64,000 nucleotides of DNA from Owenia fusiformis. Taxonomy: Eukaryota > Annelida > Polychaeta > Sabellida > Oweniidae. The translations under genes were made by a program, and so were the position numbers. The stretch lies in the NCBI GenBank assembly GCA_903813345.2, contig CAIIXF020000001.1:32402556-32466555 (forward strand), given 5' to 3'. A model generated the notes under the pieces. It did no database searches. It was not told where the DNA came from and saw only the letters and a program-made list of their open reading frames with translations. Shown piece by piece: positions 45,280 to 59,069 of the stretch (position 1 is the stretch's first letter; each line of letters starts with the position of its first letter).

Positions 45280-46110
45280 ACATCCCCTGGCTATGCCTAT
45301 GTTACACTGCGGGCTACTAGAATGATTTTGGGGCCCTTCGAAGTGCTTTTAGAGGCCACTGAGATGCTTTTTGGGACCACAGAGGGCCAACAGAATGCTT
45401 TCGGGGGCCACTAGGATGCTTATAGGGGGCATAGTTGGGCGACTTGGATGCTTTTTTGGGCCACTGGGTGTCACTAGTATGCTTTTAAGGGGCCACTGGT
45501 GGGGACAGTGGGAAGCTTTTAGGTCCACTGGGGGCAGCTAGATTGATTTTGGGGTCCACAGGTGGCTTTTCGGGCCACTGAGATGCTTTTTGGGGCCATA
45601 GGGGTCAATAGGATGCTTTTGGGGGCCACTAGGATGCTCTTAAGGGGCATAATGGGGCCACTTGGATGCTTTTTGGGCCACTGGGTGTCACTAGTATGAT
45701 TTTTTGGGGTCACTGGGGGCAACTTGAAAGCTTTTGGAGCCTCTAGAATGATCTTTTGGCCATTGGAGTGCTTTTAGAGGCCACTTGGGCCACTGAGATG
45801 CTTATTGGGCAACGTTATGGGGTCACAGGGGGCCACTGGGTTGAAGTCATGGGTAACAGAGGGGTACTAGGATACTTTTGAGGGCCTCATAGCAGCACTA
45901 GGATGTTTTGGGGGGTCACTGGGGACAGCTAGGATGCTTTTGAGGACCACATGGTGCCACTATGATGCTTCTTTTGGGGGGGGCATCTGGGGGCTATTTG
46001 GATGCTTTTTGGGGCATCTGGGGGCCACTAGGATGATGCTTAGGGAGGCCACAGGGGCCACTAGAATGCTTTTGGGGGCCACTCGAATGCTTCATCCTCC
46101 TTCATGCTCG
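45280..46110. repeat. CCACTAGGATGCTTTTGGGG minisatellite
   Basis: Many degenerate units of about 30-60 bp built on GGGCCACTAGGATGCTTTT. Open frames on both strands here come from the repeat. It forms the loop between the two inverted arms. Confidence 0.9.
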
Positions 46111-47785
46111 AATGCTCGGATCATATGGGGCCACTGCCGTCCTTTTGAATGCCACAATTGCCTATTTAGTATTGAAATATAACAAACAGACTAAGTTTAA
46201 GTTAATGACAGTGTAAAATTACATGTTTGTTAAAGTTATGATATAATAAATAGGTTTTACAACCACGAAATCATAACCTCTTAACCCAAAATCTTATCAT
46301 GGGCACTTGTATCTATGTCCCGTATTTGGGATGCCTCTAGAACCAAAACTATTTTTTTCTTAGTTATGTGACCCAGGTTAGAAAAACATAAAAATTATTT
46401 AAAAAGTACTAATGCATTCAATCTGTTATCATTATTGGGTTAAAATGCTTTTGACTTGAAGCTTTTAGCTCACTTTTGAAGGAAGTTGGATCATTTTTTG
46501 TAAAACTCATCTTAAAATTTTAAAAAGTACTAATGCATTCAATCTGTTATCATTATTGGGTTAAAATGCTTTTGACTTGAAGCTTTTAGCTCACTTTTGA
46601 AGGAAGTTGGATCATTTTTTGTAAAACTCATCTTAAATTTTTTTTTGGGTTGGTTATGCCACAATCGCCCCCCCCCCCCTCCGACTGAGGCTGGCTGCAC
46701 CCATGATGAATAATTGCCCTTATGACATAATAATATAACACAATCCAAATTAAATAATTTTCTATAGTAATTAGATTATTTTGTCATCAAATTTTAAAAA
46801 GAATATACATATCAGTCAACTGGTCAAAATGTAACATTTCCTAAAGAATTCTTGGTTACAGCGGATAGTTTTGCTACATGATGTTACCATAGCAACAGTG
46901 TGAATTTAACATTTTTTATTAGAATTAGGCATCTTTCATTAAAGTTATTCAATTTTTTATGACCATAAATGTATGAATTAAATAAACTAATAAATCAAAT
47001 AAAAGAAATAAACCAGTTGAAAGCATTACTGTCCATTTTAAAGACAATAATTTCACAGAGTTATACATCATGATTTAGATAAAATATGTAAGAACAAACA
47101 GTTATGACGTCATAATTAAGATGCAAATCACCCTAATTGCATATTTTATAAAATATATGATTGCTTTATCTATTACCTTTCATTTGGTGCAAATTTCATC
47201 GAAATCTGAGCAATAATGACAAAGATATGGGCCAAACATTGAAAAGAGCCCCTAAAAGTGGGTGTGGCATATCTACTTTGTTACCATAGTGACGCTGCCG
47301 CGGATTCAGAATTGCCACCTTAATATATTTTGATTGCATTATCTATTACCTTCCATTTGGTGTGAATTTCATCGAAATCTGAGCAATAATGAAGGAGATA
47401 GGGGCCACACACTGTAAAGAGCCCCTAAAAGTGGGCGTGGCTTATTTAGTTGGTTACCATGGCAACGCCGCCGCGGATCCAGAATTGCCAACATCATTTT
47501 TCTTGGTAAGTATCACGAATAGTTCATAAAAATGTGTGTCGCTTAGCTCGCCTCTAAAAAGGACACGGAACTTCTTATTCGGACTTTTGCTCCCAGACTA
47601 TAAATCTCGGACACATGAACAATTTACCATTGATATTCAAAGATCTGTCTTAAACATTAGAAGTCAGTTTTAGCTTAAATATTTGAATGGTAAAATATAC
47701 CTATCCTAAACTTTCTGTAAAACAATTTTGTTAATACCTTAATGTTATGATTATGATTTTCTAGCCTTTTGAAAAAGTTGCATGT

Positions 47786-49200
47786 GCTCAATGTGCTCAG
47801 TCACTACGCCGAACAACTTGGCCAGGCATTTTAATGTTTCAAATAACAAAATTAAGCCGAATATACCTAATATTTTCAACATTTGCGGGATGCGATGAAC
47901 TGCTTAAGCCAATTACCCAGATGCGAATAGGTAGTTACCAGTTTCACCACCAAGTGGCTGATTCGGGTTAATTAACATGGCAGGTATATAAGAAAGTTCC
48001 CTTAAACTTGAATATTATCAGTTTAAGTGGATCAATTTTCATATAATCCTTATGAGTCTGATAGTCATACAAACGAAAACGTGTCCAGGAAAAGATATTT
48101 CACTTTTTGTAGTTTTGAAACATGGGATCTATGGGGAATCTCCCCGACCTAGAAGTCATATAGTAATATTGATGAATCCATGCATAGATGATCCCCTCAG
48201 ACTTAGTAATTCTACAAAATTAAATCTAAAAGTTAAACATAACTTATATTTTAGCTCCCTAGTATTGTTCTCAGTCAAAAAGATTGTTTATTATCGGCTG
48301 CATTCACAAGATAATAGCTGCTTCTCAAACTCTATCTTTATTTTCATATTTAATAAAATAGCATCTAATAATAGGGTAGAAACAGTTTGTAGATGGTCCC
48401 AGATGATAGCGCAACCTTTACTTGTCTGTGTTCGTGACCTATGCAAGTATCACACACGATGAGAAGACAATGTCAACGGACGTTCATCTATCCCTCCATT
48501 GTCTATAACTGGAATTGTATCTCAGAGAGGCGAAGATGAGTGTAAAAACCATGACCTCTGTACTCTCTTCCGGATATTCACGATATTTTGAGGATTGTCC
48601 ATCTTGTTTTATGTATGCAGTTTGAACTCTTTATTGTCCTGTATTATCTTTGGAAACAACTGGGATTTGACCCACAAAAGCTTTGATCAAGCCAATAAAA
48701 GACCGATATGCTAAATGGCAAATTATAGGGGTTTCCTTATATTAGATTACCAGCCGGTTCACAATATGTTCAACTGTTGCATCGATTTTTGGAGCGTTAA
48801 AAACGAAATGAAGACACGAGGAGAATACCTTTTCAAATGAAATGTAATAATTGCCAAGTAGAACTGTAATGTATTTCACTATTAGTTTTAAATCTGACGT
48901 TCGGGTGACAGTGTCAGGTTTTATAATTATTTGATGTGCCAATATTTTCAAAAGCATAATTAAATCGTTACATACATTAACAAATATTAGTCCGCATTTT
49001 GGCAATCATTTTCTCATTAGGGTCACATTTGAAAACACGAACTCCAAGAACTATAAAAGTTAATTATGACCTTTAATAAAGTATTGTTGAGTTATTAATG
49101 TAATCCTCACAGGTGCACCCAGGTGGTCAGCTACATTTCAATATGAATGATTGGCATTCCGTCAGTGAATCTGACATGCTGGTATTTCACTGAACAACTA
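47786..49200. other. No gene; one duplicated ~80-bp segment
   Basis: About 48010-48095 resembles 36205-36290 (shared GGATCAATTTTCATAT, CCTTATG and TGTCCAG(T/G)AAAAGA). The 136-codon plus-strand frame at 48052 starts inside this duplicated, non-coding-looking segment and shows no motif. Confidence 0.5.
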
Positions 49201-49204
49201 TTGA

Positions 49205-49850
49205 CCACGATGACGTATGTTACGCGGTATATGGCATACATTCATGGTTGCGCGGTATTTGTGATACGGGTGAATATGCCATACTCACCTGCGGTATATG
49301 GCATATTCCGCAGGTGAGTATGCGATATTCCGCAGTGAATATGCAATATATTGATTTCAGTGAATAACCGATACTCACCTGCGGAATATGTCATACTCAC
49401 TTGCGGAATATGCCATATACCGCAGGTGAATATGACATATACCGCAGGTGAAAACGTGATACAGAAAGCCTTGATTTGATTGGTTGCGAGAATCGACTCT
49501 AAATGTAAAACTACGCTGGATTACCACTATAGTTAGTGCGCCGAGTACTAATATGAATCCTGGATTGATTGAGTAAGTTTATTACACGAGTGATACTTCT
49601 GCTAAGTTAACATATTCGATAATGTTTGATTCAGTAATCATTTAAATAATTTATAACGTTTTGTACTTGTTCGTTCAATCGATGCAATTGTGAATTGCGT
49701 ACTTCCGTATCACGTTCTCATTGGTTAGTGTGTATGCCATATACCGCAGGTGAATCTGTCATACACCGCAAGTGAATATGCCATATTCGTTGCGGAATAT
49801 GACATATTTTTGTATCGCGTTTACCGCGTAACAGACGTATACTTAAACAG
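49205..49850. mobile_element. Foldback element made of GCGGTATATGGCATA repeats
   Basis: The ends are inverted copies: a GACGTATGTTACGCGGTA-type end at 49210 and its complement TACCGCGTAACAGACGTATA at 49824-49843. Inside, short units alternate in both orientations (GCGGTATATGGCATA, ATACTCACCTGCGGAATATG). Near 49275-49320 this makes an almost perfect palindrome. A non-repetitive centre (~49460-49700) separates the arms. It encodes nothing. Confidence 0.75.
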
Positions 49851-50687
49851 AAAACGAACTAACGATGTACACGGTTTCAGATGTTCCACGAATTTAAAAA
49901 AACGTGAATGATTGAACCTTCGTGTATCTTGAAGTTGATGATGAGTGTAGTTTACAAAAGTTTAACACTAAACTTGCTTCAACTCCAGATCATTTTGAGC
50001 TATTTACAATATTCAATCTACAAATACAATATATAAAATGAATCTAGATACCTCGAAAATGTTTAATATCTAAAAACAAGTTCCCCGCACATTAAGTCCT
50101 AAATGATAATATTGACACAAATATAAAAGTTATGAGGAGATGTTGACAATGGAGGCATGCCAACTCAACCCTTTGTGTAGTCTTATTATATTCATCAGTA
50201 AAGTTATTATTATGATTTCCTAGACATGCCATCCGATGTAATCTTGACATATTTGACTGGAATACTTGTGCTTTCTCGTACGAAACAAAAGTTCAAGTGC
50301 TCGGGGATTTATATACTGTAGGCTCAACTATTCAACGTCCAACGACCTTCCTGAATGCAATTAGCGAATTTCAAGATGTTGAGAAATAATGCAGAGGTTA
50401 TATTATCACGATTCTACAATAAATACAATAATGGGAAAAGTATTTCATTTCATATCACGGATGGATTACCAAATGTATTATTTGTTAAATCCAGACCTGC
50501 TCTCGGAATTCTCCATAAGTTCTGAATTATTGTCTTGGCATATAGCTATAGAGATATTACCATTAATGATCACCCGACCTAAAACACTGGAGCGCAAGTA
50601 TTGAGATATTCTTTCGCATGCACTGACTTTCTAAAGCAGAGAGCAAATGCCGCGTAGTGGTATTTCAAAGAATATGGATGCAGAGAG

Positions 50688-51245
50688 CCCAGGGGGTTCA
50701 CTGTATATAAACCTTGACGGGGATCCTCGGCGCACATGGGGTACCTTTTTGGACATTTGGTATGGCAATGGACCCAAATTTTAGGATGTGGTATGAGAAT
50801 GCCCCCTCATTAAACTTTTGAGGGATGGAAATGGTCAGATTTTTCAACTTCTTGGTATGAGAATGGTCATGGAAAATATGTTATCTCACAATTATGGTAT
50901 GGAATTGGTCTAGTAGTTACACATATCCTAATATGAGGTTGTTTTGGTTCGTTTTCCTCAAAGATCGCTTTCTTCTTGGGACCTTCTTCAGTTTAAATAA
51001 ATAGCTTTTTTCCCAGGAAATATTCTACTTTGGACCAGTCATGGCATTGGTATGGCATTGGTCCTATATTTTGACATTTGGTATGGCATTGGTTTCATAT
51101 TTGAGCATTTGGGATGGCTTTTGGGCACTATATCGGTTGGTATGGAAACACATTCAAATTTGACATTTTGGTATGGGAATATATTGATATCTGAGGGTTC
51201 AGCCTAAGATCCCTGTCAAATTTTGTACACAGTGAACCCCCCGGG
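50688..51245. mobile_element. 558-bp element with 8-bp GCAGAGAG duplication (hAT-like?)
   Basis: The ends are CCCAGGGGGTTCACTGT and the complement of CCCGGGGGGTTCACTGT, with inverted similarity extending ~50 bp to GGGATC. GCAGAGAG is perfectly duplicated at 50680-50687 and 51246-51253. Eight bp fits hAT, though the termini are not the usual CAGNG. The interior is a minisatellite based on GGTATGGCATTGGT and ACATTTGGTATGG. Confidence 0.88.
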
Positions 51246-51281
51246 GCAGAGAGGTGAAACGTAAGAAGAATCGATCATTAC

Positions 51282-51835
51282 CACCCTATGCAGACAGAGC
51301 CTGTGGGAAATATTGGGTGCGGAGCAAATGAGCGGGGGGTGCGGAGCTAACGGTCATTTTTGAATTTAAATTTGGGATATTTCTGAAACTAAGCCGTTTT
51401 GGGACTTCAAATATACCAAGATATGTGTATTTGACACCAAATATCAATACAATTGTGAAAATATTAGCGCAATTCATTCTATAGCGACGCAGTGTGCCTT
51501 AAACCTTTCCCAGACCTATATATTTTGAAATTATCCTTTTAATACTGAGTCCCCAGCATTCATAAAAGATGGTGTTCAAGGTACACTATCTATACAAATT
51601 ATTTTTGCATCTTGGAAGCCAGGCAGTATCTGTGTGATTTTATAAAAATTCGGAAATGTTTTTCAGATATGAGCCCCCTCTAAATATTGGGTGCGGAGGA
51701 GCTCCATAAACGTACCAAAACGGCTTAGTTTCAGAAATATCCCAATTTTAAATTCAAAAATGACCGTTAGCTCCGCACCCTCCGCTCATTTGCGCCGCAC
51801 CCAATATTTCCCACAGGCTCTGTCTGCATAGGGTG
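51282..51835. mobile_element. 554-bp element with ~110-bp TIRs and 5-bp ATTAC duplication
   Basis: Starts CACCCTATGCAGACAGAGCC and ends with its exact complement; TIRs are about 110 bp with few differences. ATTAC is duplicated at 51277-51281 and 51836-51840. CAC ends with a 5-bp duplication recall Transib, but this is only a pattern match. It lies 28 bp after the previous element's duplication and encodes nothing. Confidence 0.85.
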
Positions 51836-54714
51836 ATTACTTATATGTTAAAATGGACCCACAAAAATGATTTGACTAGTAAGGATCGCAGCTCTCTTCA
51901 ACATACTTGTACAAATGTTTTCGTGTTCTAGTGACTGTTTCCGATCATAGGATCTTACAGTGGTTAACTATCATGCGTTATTCTTTGATCGTATAATAAC
52001 TTAACAATATATGCTATCTCGTTTTAATAAAACTCCCTTTCGTGATGTACAATAATAATATGCCATAAATCATAAATTGATACCTTTGATATTTTAAGAA
52101 ACACGGGTTATAAGAATGATATTTACCATTATAAATATTCTATTGGCAAGTTGACATGGGTATAGTCAAAATGTTTATATTCATTGTAATTTTATTTATA
52201 GGCGATGATATATACAAATACATTTAATATTCGAAATAAAAGCATTTAATATTACCAGACTATGAACTTATTTAATATGTGATGATATATACACTTATTT
52301 TGTTAATTGGTTCTGATAGTTTTACAAATACGAAGATCGCCTTAAACAGGCCGTAAATATAGGCTCAATTTTTAAGAAAATCAAATCTATATATCTTTTA
52401 AAAAATATGGAGAAAACTTACGCAACCTAAAGTAACTCCGTTCAAATAATTTAACGGAATCAATAGTCTGTCAATCATTGAAAATTATATTGAGGAACAA
52501 AGGCAAACACTATTTCCCCTCCGATTCGGGTACAAAACTCTTAGAATGCGAACTGAAATAAAAGGTCTGTAAATATTTGCGACGAATATTTTCATGAGAA
52601 GGGACAATAACAAAACAATCACGCATACAAAACAACAAGCATACGTGAGGCAAAAGATGTATCGAGACAGGAAAATGTCCTTGACATAAGATACCTGGAG
52701 CCGATATAGGTGATACGTGATCTCAGACTGTGATCAGTGTAGATTGTTTCCATTAGTTTTGATTTATTTCTGTATATGTTAAATTCTGTTGAATTTTATA
52801 AAGTGCCGTCTAGTCGACATCAATTAAAACTTGAAACCAGCGTCTTGTATCAGGAATTTATTGTTTGATATGCAATTTAAAGTTTAAAATCCCAGTTTGC
52901 CTTGTATCAACGCTATGGACAGACCAAACCTGACCTTTAAACATTGAGTTTGAAAATCAACATAATCAAAACATCATAATTTATGAAGTGTTTGCTATCA
53001 AGTATGATACGCTCCGGGTCGGTGAAATTTTATCTCAACTCTAAAGTTTTATTTAAAACTAAAAGGGATTTGTGTATGTATGGATGGGAAGTGTTTATAC
53101 TTTGGTATTCCTCTATAGAAATATGAGTTGGGATTAGACAATGATTTGGTGGGTGGTACAAGGGAGGCTTATGGGACCATGAAACTGTATCCAGATCGTT
53201 CACCACTTAACATTTGTAGAACCTCTTAACCCCTGCACACAGACTATGATCTATGTACTCCCTAGCTTAAACACGATTTATTGAAATCGATGCAGTAATA
53301 TAATCAAAGCAACCAACAAACAAAAAGGGGCATCCCATTTAGTTTACAAAAATAAATACTTAGCGTGTATCCTCACAAATACATTTAATATTCAAAATAA
53401 AACATCAAATGAACCAATGCATGCATACCACAAATGTTTTGAAAGTATTCTCAATAGTCAAAGTGATTATATAACCAAGAATCTGAAAAAACACTAACAA
53501 ATATGAATATGTGGCTAAAGGTTAAAGCTATGGCTAGTCAAATCTGTTAAATTTTAGTTGCACAAGTGGGAACCCGATATATGGAATATAAAATATAGCA
53601 CAAATATATATCTGTGATCAAAAAAGATCGGAACTATAGGTATCTGAATGTCTTTTGATTGCATTATGCGCAACACCTCTTGATCAGATAAAATAGATTC
53701 ATTTGAATACAAAAGCAACAGTTATATTAGTATCACAGTGGGTTCGGTCCTGCATCTTACTGATCACAAAAAAGAAACTGTTAATATATACATCACCAAG
53801 TTCACAGTAGGATATAATTCAATTACATTTGTACAATTATGATTACGTGTTGCAATCGGCATAAATGAACATATACATATGAGGAGAAGTAGTGTTCACT
53901 CAGTATGACGCGCAGCGCTCCAACGAAGGCTATCCATGGTAGATAGCTGAGTCTTACTGAAGTAGCACGAAGCCTTTCAGGGGTCCGGGGACCAATTACC
54001 TGATCAGAGATAAGACGACAACAGTATCGGCAAAAGTAGCTTTTTGCTTAAATGTGGTGTAATTATCTGTGTTTAATTAGCTGAATGTTCATCTTAAGAG
54101 ATAACAAAAATGTTGATCAAAAGAGGCTTTCGCATAAGATGTGGTGTAACTAGGCGTAGATGCTACTATGTTAATATCTAATTAATGGCTAGCTTCGAGA
54201 TTAAAAAGTGTCCAGGGACATCCGAACAAAGAACACGTACACATAGGTTCTCGAATGTCACGTACAAATTCGACACTAAGTAACTGCTACATGAACATCT
54301 CTGTATTTTCTTTTTAAAATGGTAATAACATCTCTTTTGCCATTTCGCATGCCATTGCGACGAATATGCAACGTAATGGTTATCAGTCTTGTGTCACATT
54401 TCTAATATATACTTTATTTTATATATTTTTAGTCAACTCGGTCTGACAAAAAAGCTAAATAAATGTGCCAAACATGATTATTGCAATGGGAAAACCTACT
54501 CACATTCCGAATGAAATTCGGTAGAATAAATCATGATTTTAAAAAATTCCGACTGGCTATTGTATATTTGGTGAAGCGATACCTATTAAAGAAAGGTGAT
54601 TTGTGATGATTCAAATAACAAGAGCTGGGTCACGACCACAGAACTGTGTTAATGCTAATGAAGCACATTTTCATTTATTTATTTATTATAACTTATGTAT
54701 AACTATGATTGCCC

Positions 54715-54870
54715 TCAGTGCCCAAGAGGACCATATGGCAAGATGATGCGACCACAAGTGAGACAAAGAATTGCATCTCCCAGAGGCATAGCTTGTGTTT
54801 CATCCAAAGCGTCCACAGTACTCCACACAGAAGTGTGCCAAAACTCATCCGCAATGTTATTAGGTGCGTA
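54715..54870 (-). CDS. Possible small terminal exon, unknown
   Basis: A minus-strand frame of about 50 codons reads ADEFWHTSVWSTVDALDETQ, then LCLTCGRIILPYGPLGH and a stop. The composition is protein-like (no low complexity, a single C-x2-C). There is no ATG at its open end and no acceptor I can defend. No family recognised; it could be a relic. Confidence 0.25.
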   Translation of the reverse strand, partial: YAPNNIADEFWHTSVWSTVDALDETQAMPLGDAILCLTCGRIILPYGPLGH

Positions 54871-57530
54871 GTATAGTTATAAGTGCGTAGTTGGTCGTCG
54901 ATTTATTTTGATTTTCGCTCCGAAAACCTCGTGTAATATCTTGTTAAGACTTATTAATGATGTGGTTGGGAATTGATACTAGAGTATACATATACTGTAC
55001 TCAAGTCTTACATTGGTTGAAATCATCTGGAATCCCGTGTGAGTGGTACGCTTGGCAGTGGTTCCTGTGGTTGGTGTTACAGAGCATTAGGAAGCGTGGT
55101 GGTAGATACCATGGCGCAACCAACACTCTGGTTCACGGAGAAATCTTTTGTCAAACATCCGGGATATATTCATTTCCATTGAAGTCTCTGAAAGTCTACT
55201 ATTATCATGTCTACCGTGATGGTCAAAATTCTGACCATGCCGACCACACGCGGAAGTATCTGGTCGTTCAGTTATTTTAAACCCAAGGACCCTTACGAAC
55301 ACGTGCCCGGATTGCTCCCCTTCGGATCTGGTCTAAGTCAATACGAGAGGATCAATATATTGATGGAATTTTGTTTGTATGGATTACATATGTGTATTTC
55401 AATTAAATGGAGATTCGCAAAAACATGTAGCTTTAATCTTTAATGTTGATGCCCATATATAAGCCGCCCAAAAGATAAGGTGTCTGGATTCATAAGCTAA
55501 CTTCAAACAGAATCTAATCAGGACAGATCATATCTATATTTTATAATGTATTACCTATTGAAGAAAGTGAGAAATGAAAAGATTATTGAATAAAAAATCA
55601 AATACTTGCAGTCGTGCTAGCCAGATACGTATTACCATGTGTGATATTTGAAAGTGATCTATCACTTGTTTGTACCACAAACAAAACCACTAAGAGAAAA
55701 TTGAAGACATTATCTTTTTAATGAGAGGACAGGGTATAACGATTGATGGTTAATTTCTTATCATTTACTGCTAACTATCATAGATTTATAAAAGAGTTAT
55801 ACTGATAACATCAGTTTTAGGTGTTTTATTTATCCGTAATGTTCACACGATTTATTTAAAAATATTTGCAGCGTGACAACTTTTACCACTTTCACTCATA
55901 AGCAATAAAAATGGACAATAGAAGCGATAGGAAAGGTAAAGAGACCGGTGGAGATCAAAGCGTGAGAAAACATAAAACGGTGCCAATAAATGAGATTAGA
56001 ATCTGAGTTTAATCACATTTAATCACAATCATCTATATCAATGATAATCATGTTCTCACGGAGTGAATATAACTTTCCCGGTACTCATCACTTGCCAGGT
56101 AGCTTTTCAACTTTTGATTTCTTCATTCACCGACCACTTCAATACGCAATCGTTGAATGGGAGTACTTACCAGTTCGTTTATACCTTTAATTTACTTTTT
56201 AGTTTAGTAAGATTCTTAGTTCTTGTGCAACACCAATCATGCTATCATCGTCTTGAGTTTTTCGCTTTGACGTAGGTCAAGTAGAATATAAACTAACTCG
56301 CATATTTACAAAAAACACCCAAACAAAACAAATCCCGGTCCTGTTATAGTGTTATAGTTAAAGATAAAATTTGGGGTCTTCTATGTTACTTGGGTGCTGA
56401 TTCGCATTGCTAACAGCGAGGGGGCAAACTGGTTGGATACAATCTTGTTAGTTTTAATTAGAAAGTAGCTCACCTCGCATCAACAATACGGTAATGATCG
56501 GATGTTTTGTGGCCTTCATGTGGTGTATTTTCCAACTGACTGACATACTTCTAAACCATAGTCAAACATTCGAAGAAAATTGGTCAAAATTGCCACACTT
56601 GATGTGGGAATCCTATCAAAGAGTTCTTGCTTTGAACTATTATAGCTATTGGTTCCAAATGTCATTATATAAGCTTTAAGGATATATTTCAAGGGAATTT
56701 CGAACACCGCCAACTTTCATTTTCCGTCAATGACGCTTAAATTCAAAGAAAATTGAAAGTTTCGCACACTTCAATGAAATATAAAGTTAACATACCAACA
56801 GTTTGTTGGTGTGAAGCGTGGTATTGAAGAACGATTAAATGCTGGATGAATTTGGTTCTCAGGATGAGGATTTCAATTATGCTGTGATTGTATTCCAGTT
56901 TTATATCTATGAAATTAATTGGATTCTCTGAATGTCAATTAATGCACTCGAATAAAGGAATTTTATTGCAAATGAAAGTATTCTAATTGACTTTTCCTGT
57001 GAAGTCCTCTCAAATTTCAAAAATTGGTAATTTGAATCTAGTTTTATTTCAAACAACACATACTCAAGGACAGTGTTAATATACCGTGTACGGTAGATTC
57101 CCTTTCCTGAAATTAATGAAGGTAAAAGCTATTAGATTAAAGTGATGATTTTACTATGCTCCAGGGGTACCAACTTCTGTATAATACAACATACTATTTC
57201 AGAAAAATCAGTATATGACATCTCGTGTATTTATTTCTCAAAATGGATGTAAAAAACTTCAGAACGCACGCAGTGGTACATTTTGAAAAATCTGAAATTT
57301 AACAAAATGACTGATGCTCTGGAGCAAACGGGACAGTTTTTCCCGTACCTTCTTCTAACTTGATAGAGTTTTTTTATGATACCTAGCTGCATCACTTGAT
57401 AACATATGTGGTCATATCATTTTTTCAGTGGCTCAAGCTATTATGCGTTCCGTCTTTACTGATTCATAGATAAAAATGGTTGCTAATAACATGTTTGTTA
57501 TCTAAGTTAATTACGGGAGGAAACAGCTGT

Positions 57531-57580
57531 CACGTGATCTACTTTTAACATGATCCCGGTAGGGAAAGGTCGTCACGTGA
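57531..57580. promoter_or_regulatory. Two E-boxes in a direct repeat
   Basis: CACGTGATCTACTTTT at 57531 and CACGTGACCTACTTTT at 57574 are 43 bp apart in the same orientation. CACGTG is the bHLH-zip (USF/MYC/TFE) site and TCACGTGA is the CLEAR-type core. No gene is visible nearby, so function is doubtful. Confidence 0.3.
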
Positions 57581-59069
57581 CCTACTTTTTGATGCTGAAC
57601 GAAGAAACTGTAAGTGTTTTTCGATAAGACATAAGTGCCGCACCATTGGCGTAACAAAATAAATATTACGGTATGGTATATAACTCGATGGTGAACTGAA
57701 GGAGCATTCGTAACTAGTTACTTTCCAGATTGGATATTACTAAATGTTCAAATTTGGTTAAACACCAGAGTGTACTTTTACGTTAATCAATCAACTGGTC
57801 TTAATAATGTTTGCATAACTTCGCAATGTAATTACCGTAATGCCGTTTCATTTGACTTTCCCAAACATTGAATAGTAATCTTTTTGGGGGTCAAATACCT
57901 TGATGAATTGCGTATACACTCAAAGAGGTATTCAGTACTGATTACTGGATACAACAATGCAAGAAGCTACACATCCTTATAGTCAGTCAATACTTACTCC
58001 GGGCGCGGGTTGCGCAAAATTGTTTGATAAAATGATAATCCATTAATTGTCCAGGATTGGTGGGTAAACACGGAAATTGGTGGACAAACAAAAACTATTT
58101 GACATACATTCGGACTTGTTTCCTTTCGAGGAAGCCCCGGGGAACTAAATACGGGATCTTTATGCAATTTAACAAAGGACAACATTTTTATCGGTGGTTA
58201 TGTTACCGTGCTTCCGAGTAAACTTCCATACTAAGTGGCATTAGCACAGGTCTTAGACAAGGTGGCGCATTCAGGCATGCGTTGTTTGTTTATAAGTGTG
58301 ACTCCCATCCCCGGTTACTTTCATGAATTCAATTATATTTCACAATGGATTTAATAACTACAACTTCCCGTAAGAACTCTATACATTTGAGATGTTTATA
58401 AGTAGATGCACGTGTAGTTGCGGCACTCTGAAAACAGCTACCACATTCCCGAAGGCACTCCATCCCTGCGTCGTCAGCAACTTACGCTTACAACAACACG
58501 ACTCCCGGATTTGTTATGCAATCATTTATAATGAATTTTGTTAGACATTATTAGTTCCTGCGGGTACCGCCCTTTTATAAGACAACAATACACGACGAAA
58601 CATCAAATCCCTGGGCTTGCAATCTCTGGAGAAAAGCACTACATACAATTTCGTAGACTTTTCTTGAGTATTATCCTATCTACACAGAAATGGCACAGAA
58701 ACCTATTAATGTCTCTGTTTATGGAAGTTGCATAGGATCGCATTAGTAGTTCGATCTTTCTATGTTTTACTATAGAAAGAAGAAACACCATCTCATGGTT
58801 GAGAAGAAATGAGATGTCATTGTTTATCATACTATTATTATAAGTTAGTACTAGAATATTACTTCTTTTGGTATTAACATGGGTAGTTGACTTTTGTCTC
58901 GTCAACCGAAGTTTACTTGGACCATGGGCTCTCAATTAGAGTTTAAAGCCCATTGCTTGGACTTTTGGAATTTAACAATACAAGTGGATAAACAACATAC
59001 ATACTAGAAGTAACCATAACTTTTTTTGCATTCGAGCGTCTGTGAATATTCATCATTAAACTAAAAAGC

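Larger units (their letters stand above)
43435..47785. mobile_element. 4.35-kb mariner-like inverted-repeat composite
   Basis: The left end is TA followed by CAGGGTGTGCCAAAAAA, a mariner-type terminus. The left arm (43435 to about 45200) and right arm (about 46440-47785) are long imperfect inverted repeats; for example, GGTAACCA / CCTAAAAGTGGGCGTGG blocks pair between 44430 and 47440. The left arm has ~0.7 kb extra, including a transposase relic. The right terminus has lost the GGGTGTGCC motif. Part of the right arm (46440-46625) is itself duplicated in tandem. The spacer is a minisatellite. Confidence 0.75.

Noticed and set aside
45127-46182. Several frames on both strands in the mariner-like composite
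   Set aside because: Product of the CCACTAGGATGC minisatellite and an arm of the inverted repeat.
55087-55443. Possible cytochrome P450 haem-region exon (PFGSG in the frame at 55207)
   Set aside because: The required cysteine and following glycine are absent and flanking P450 motifs are not seen.
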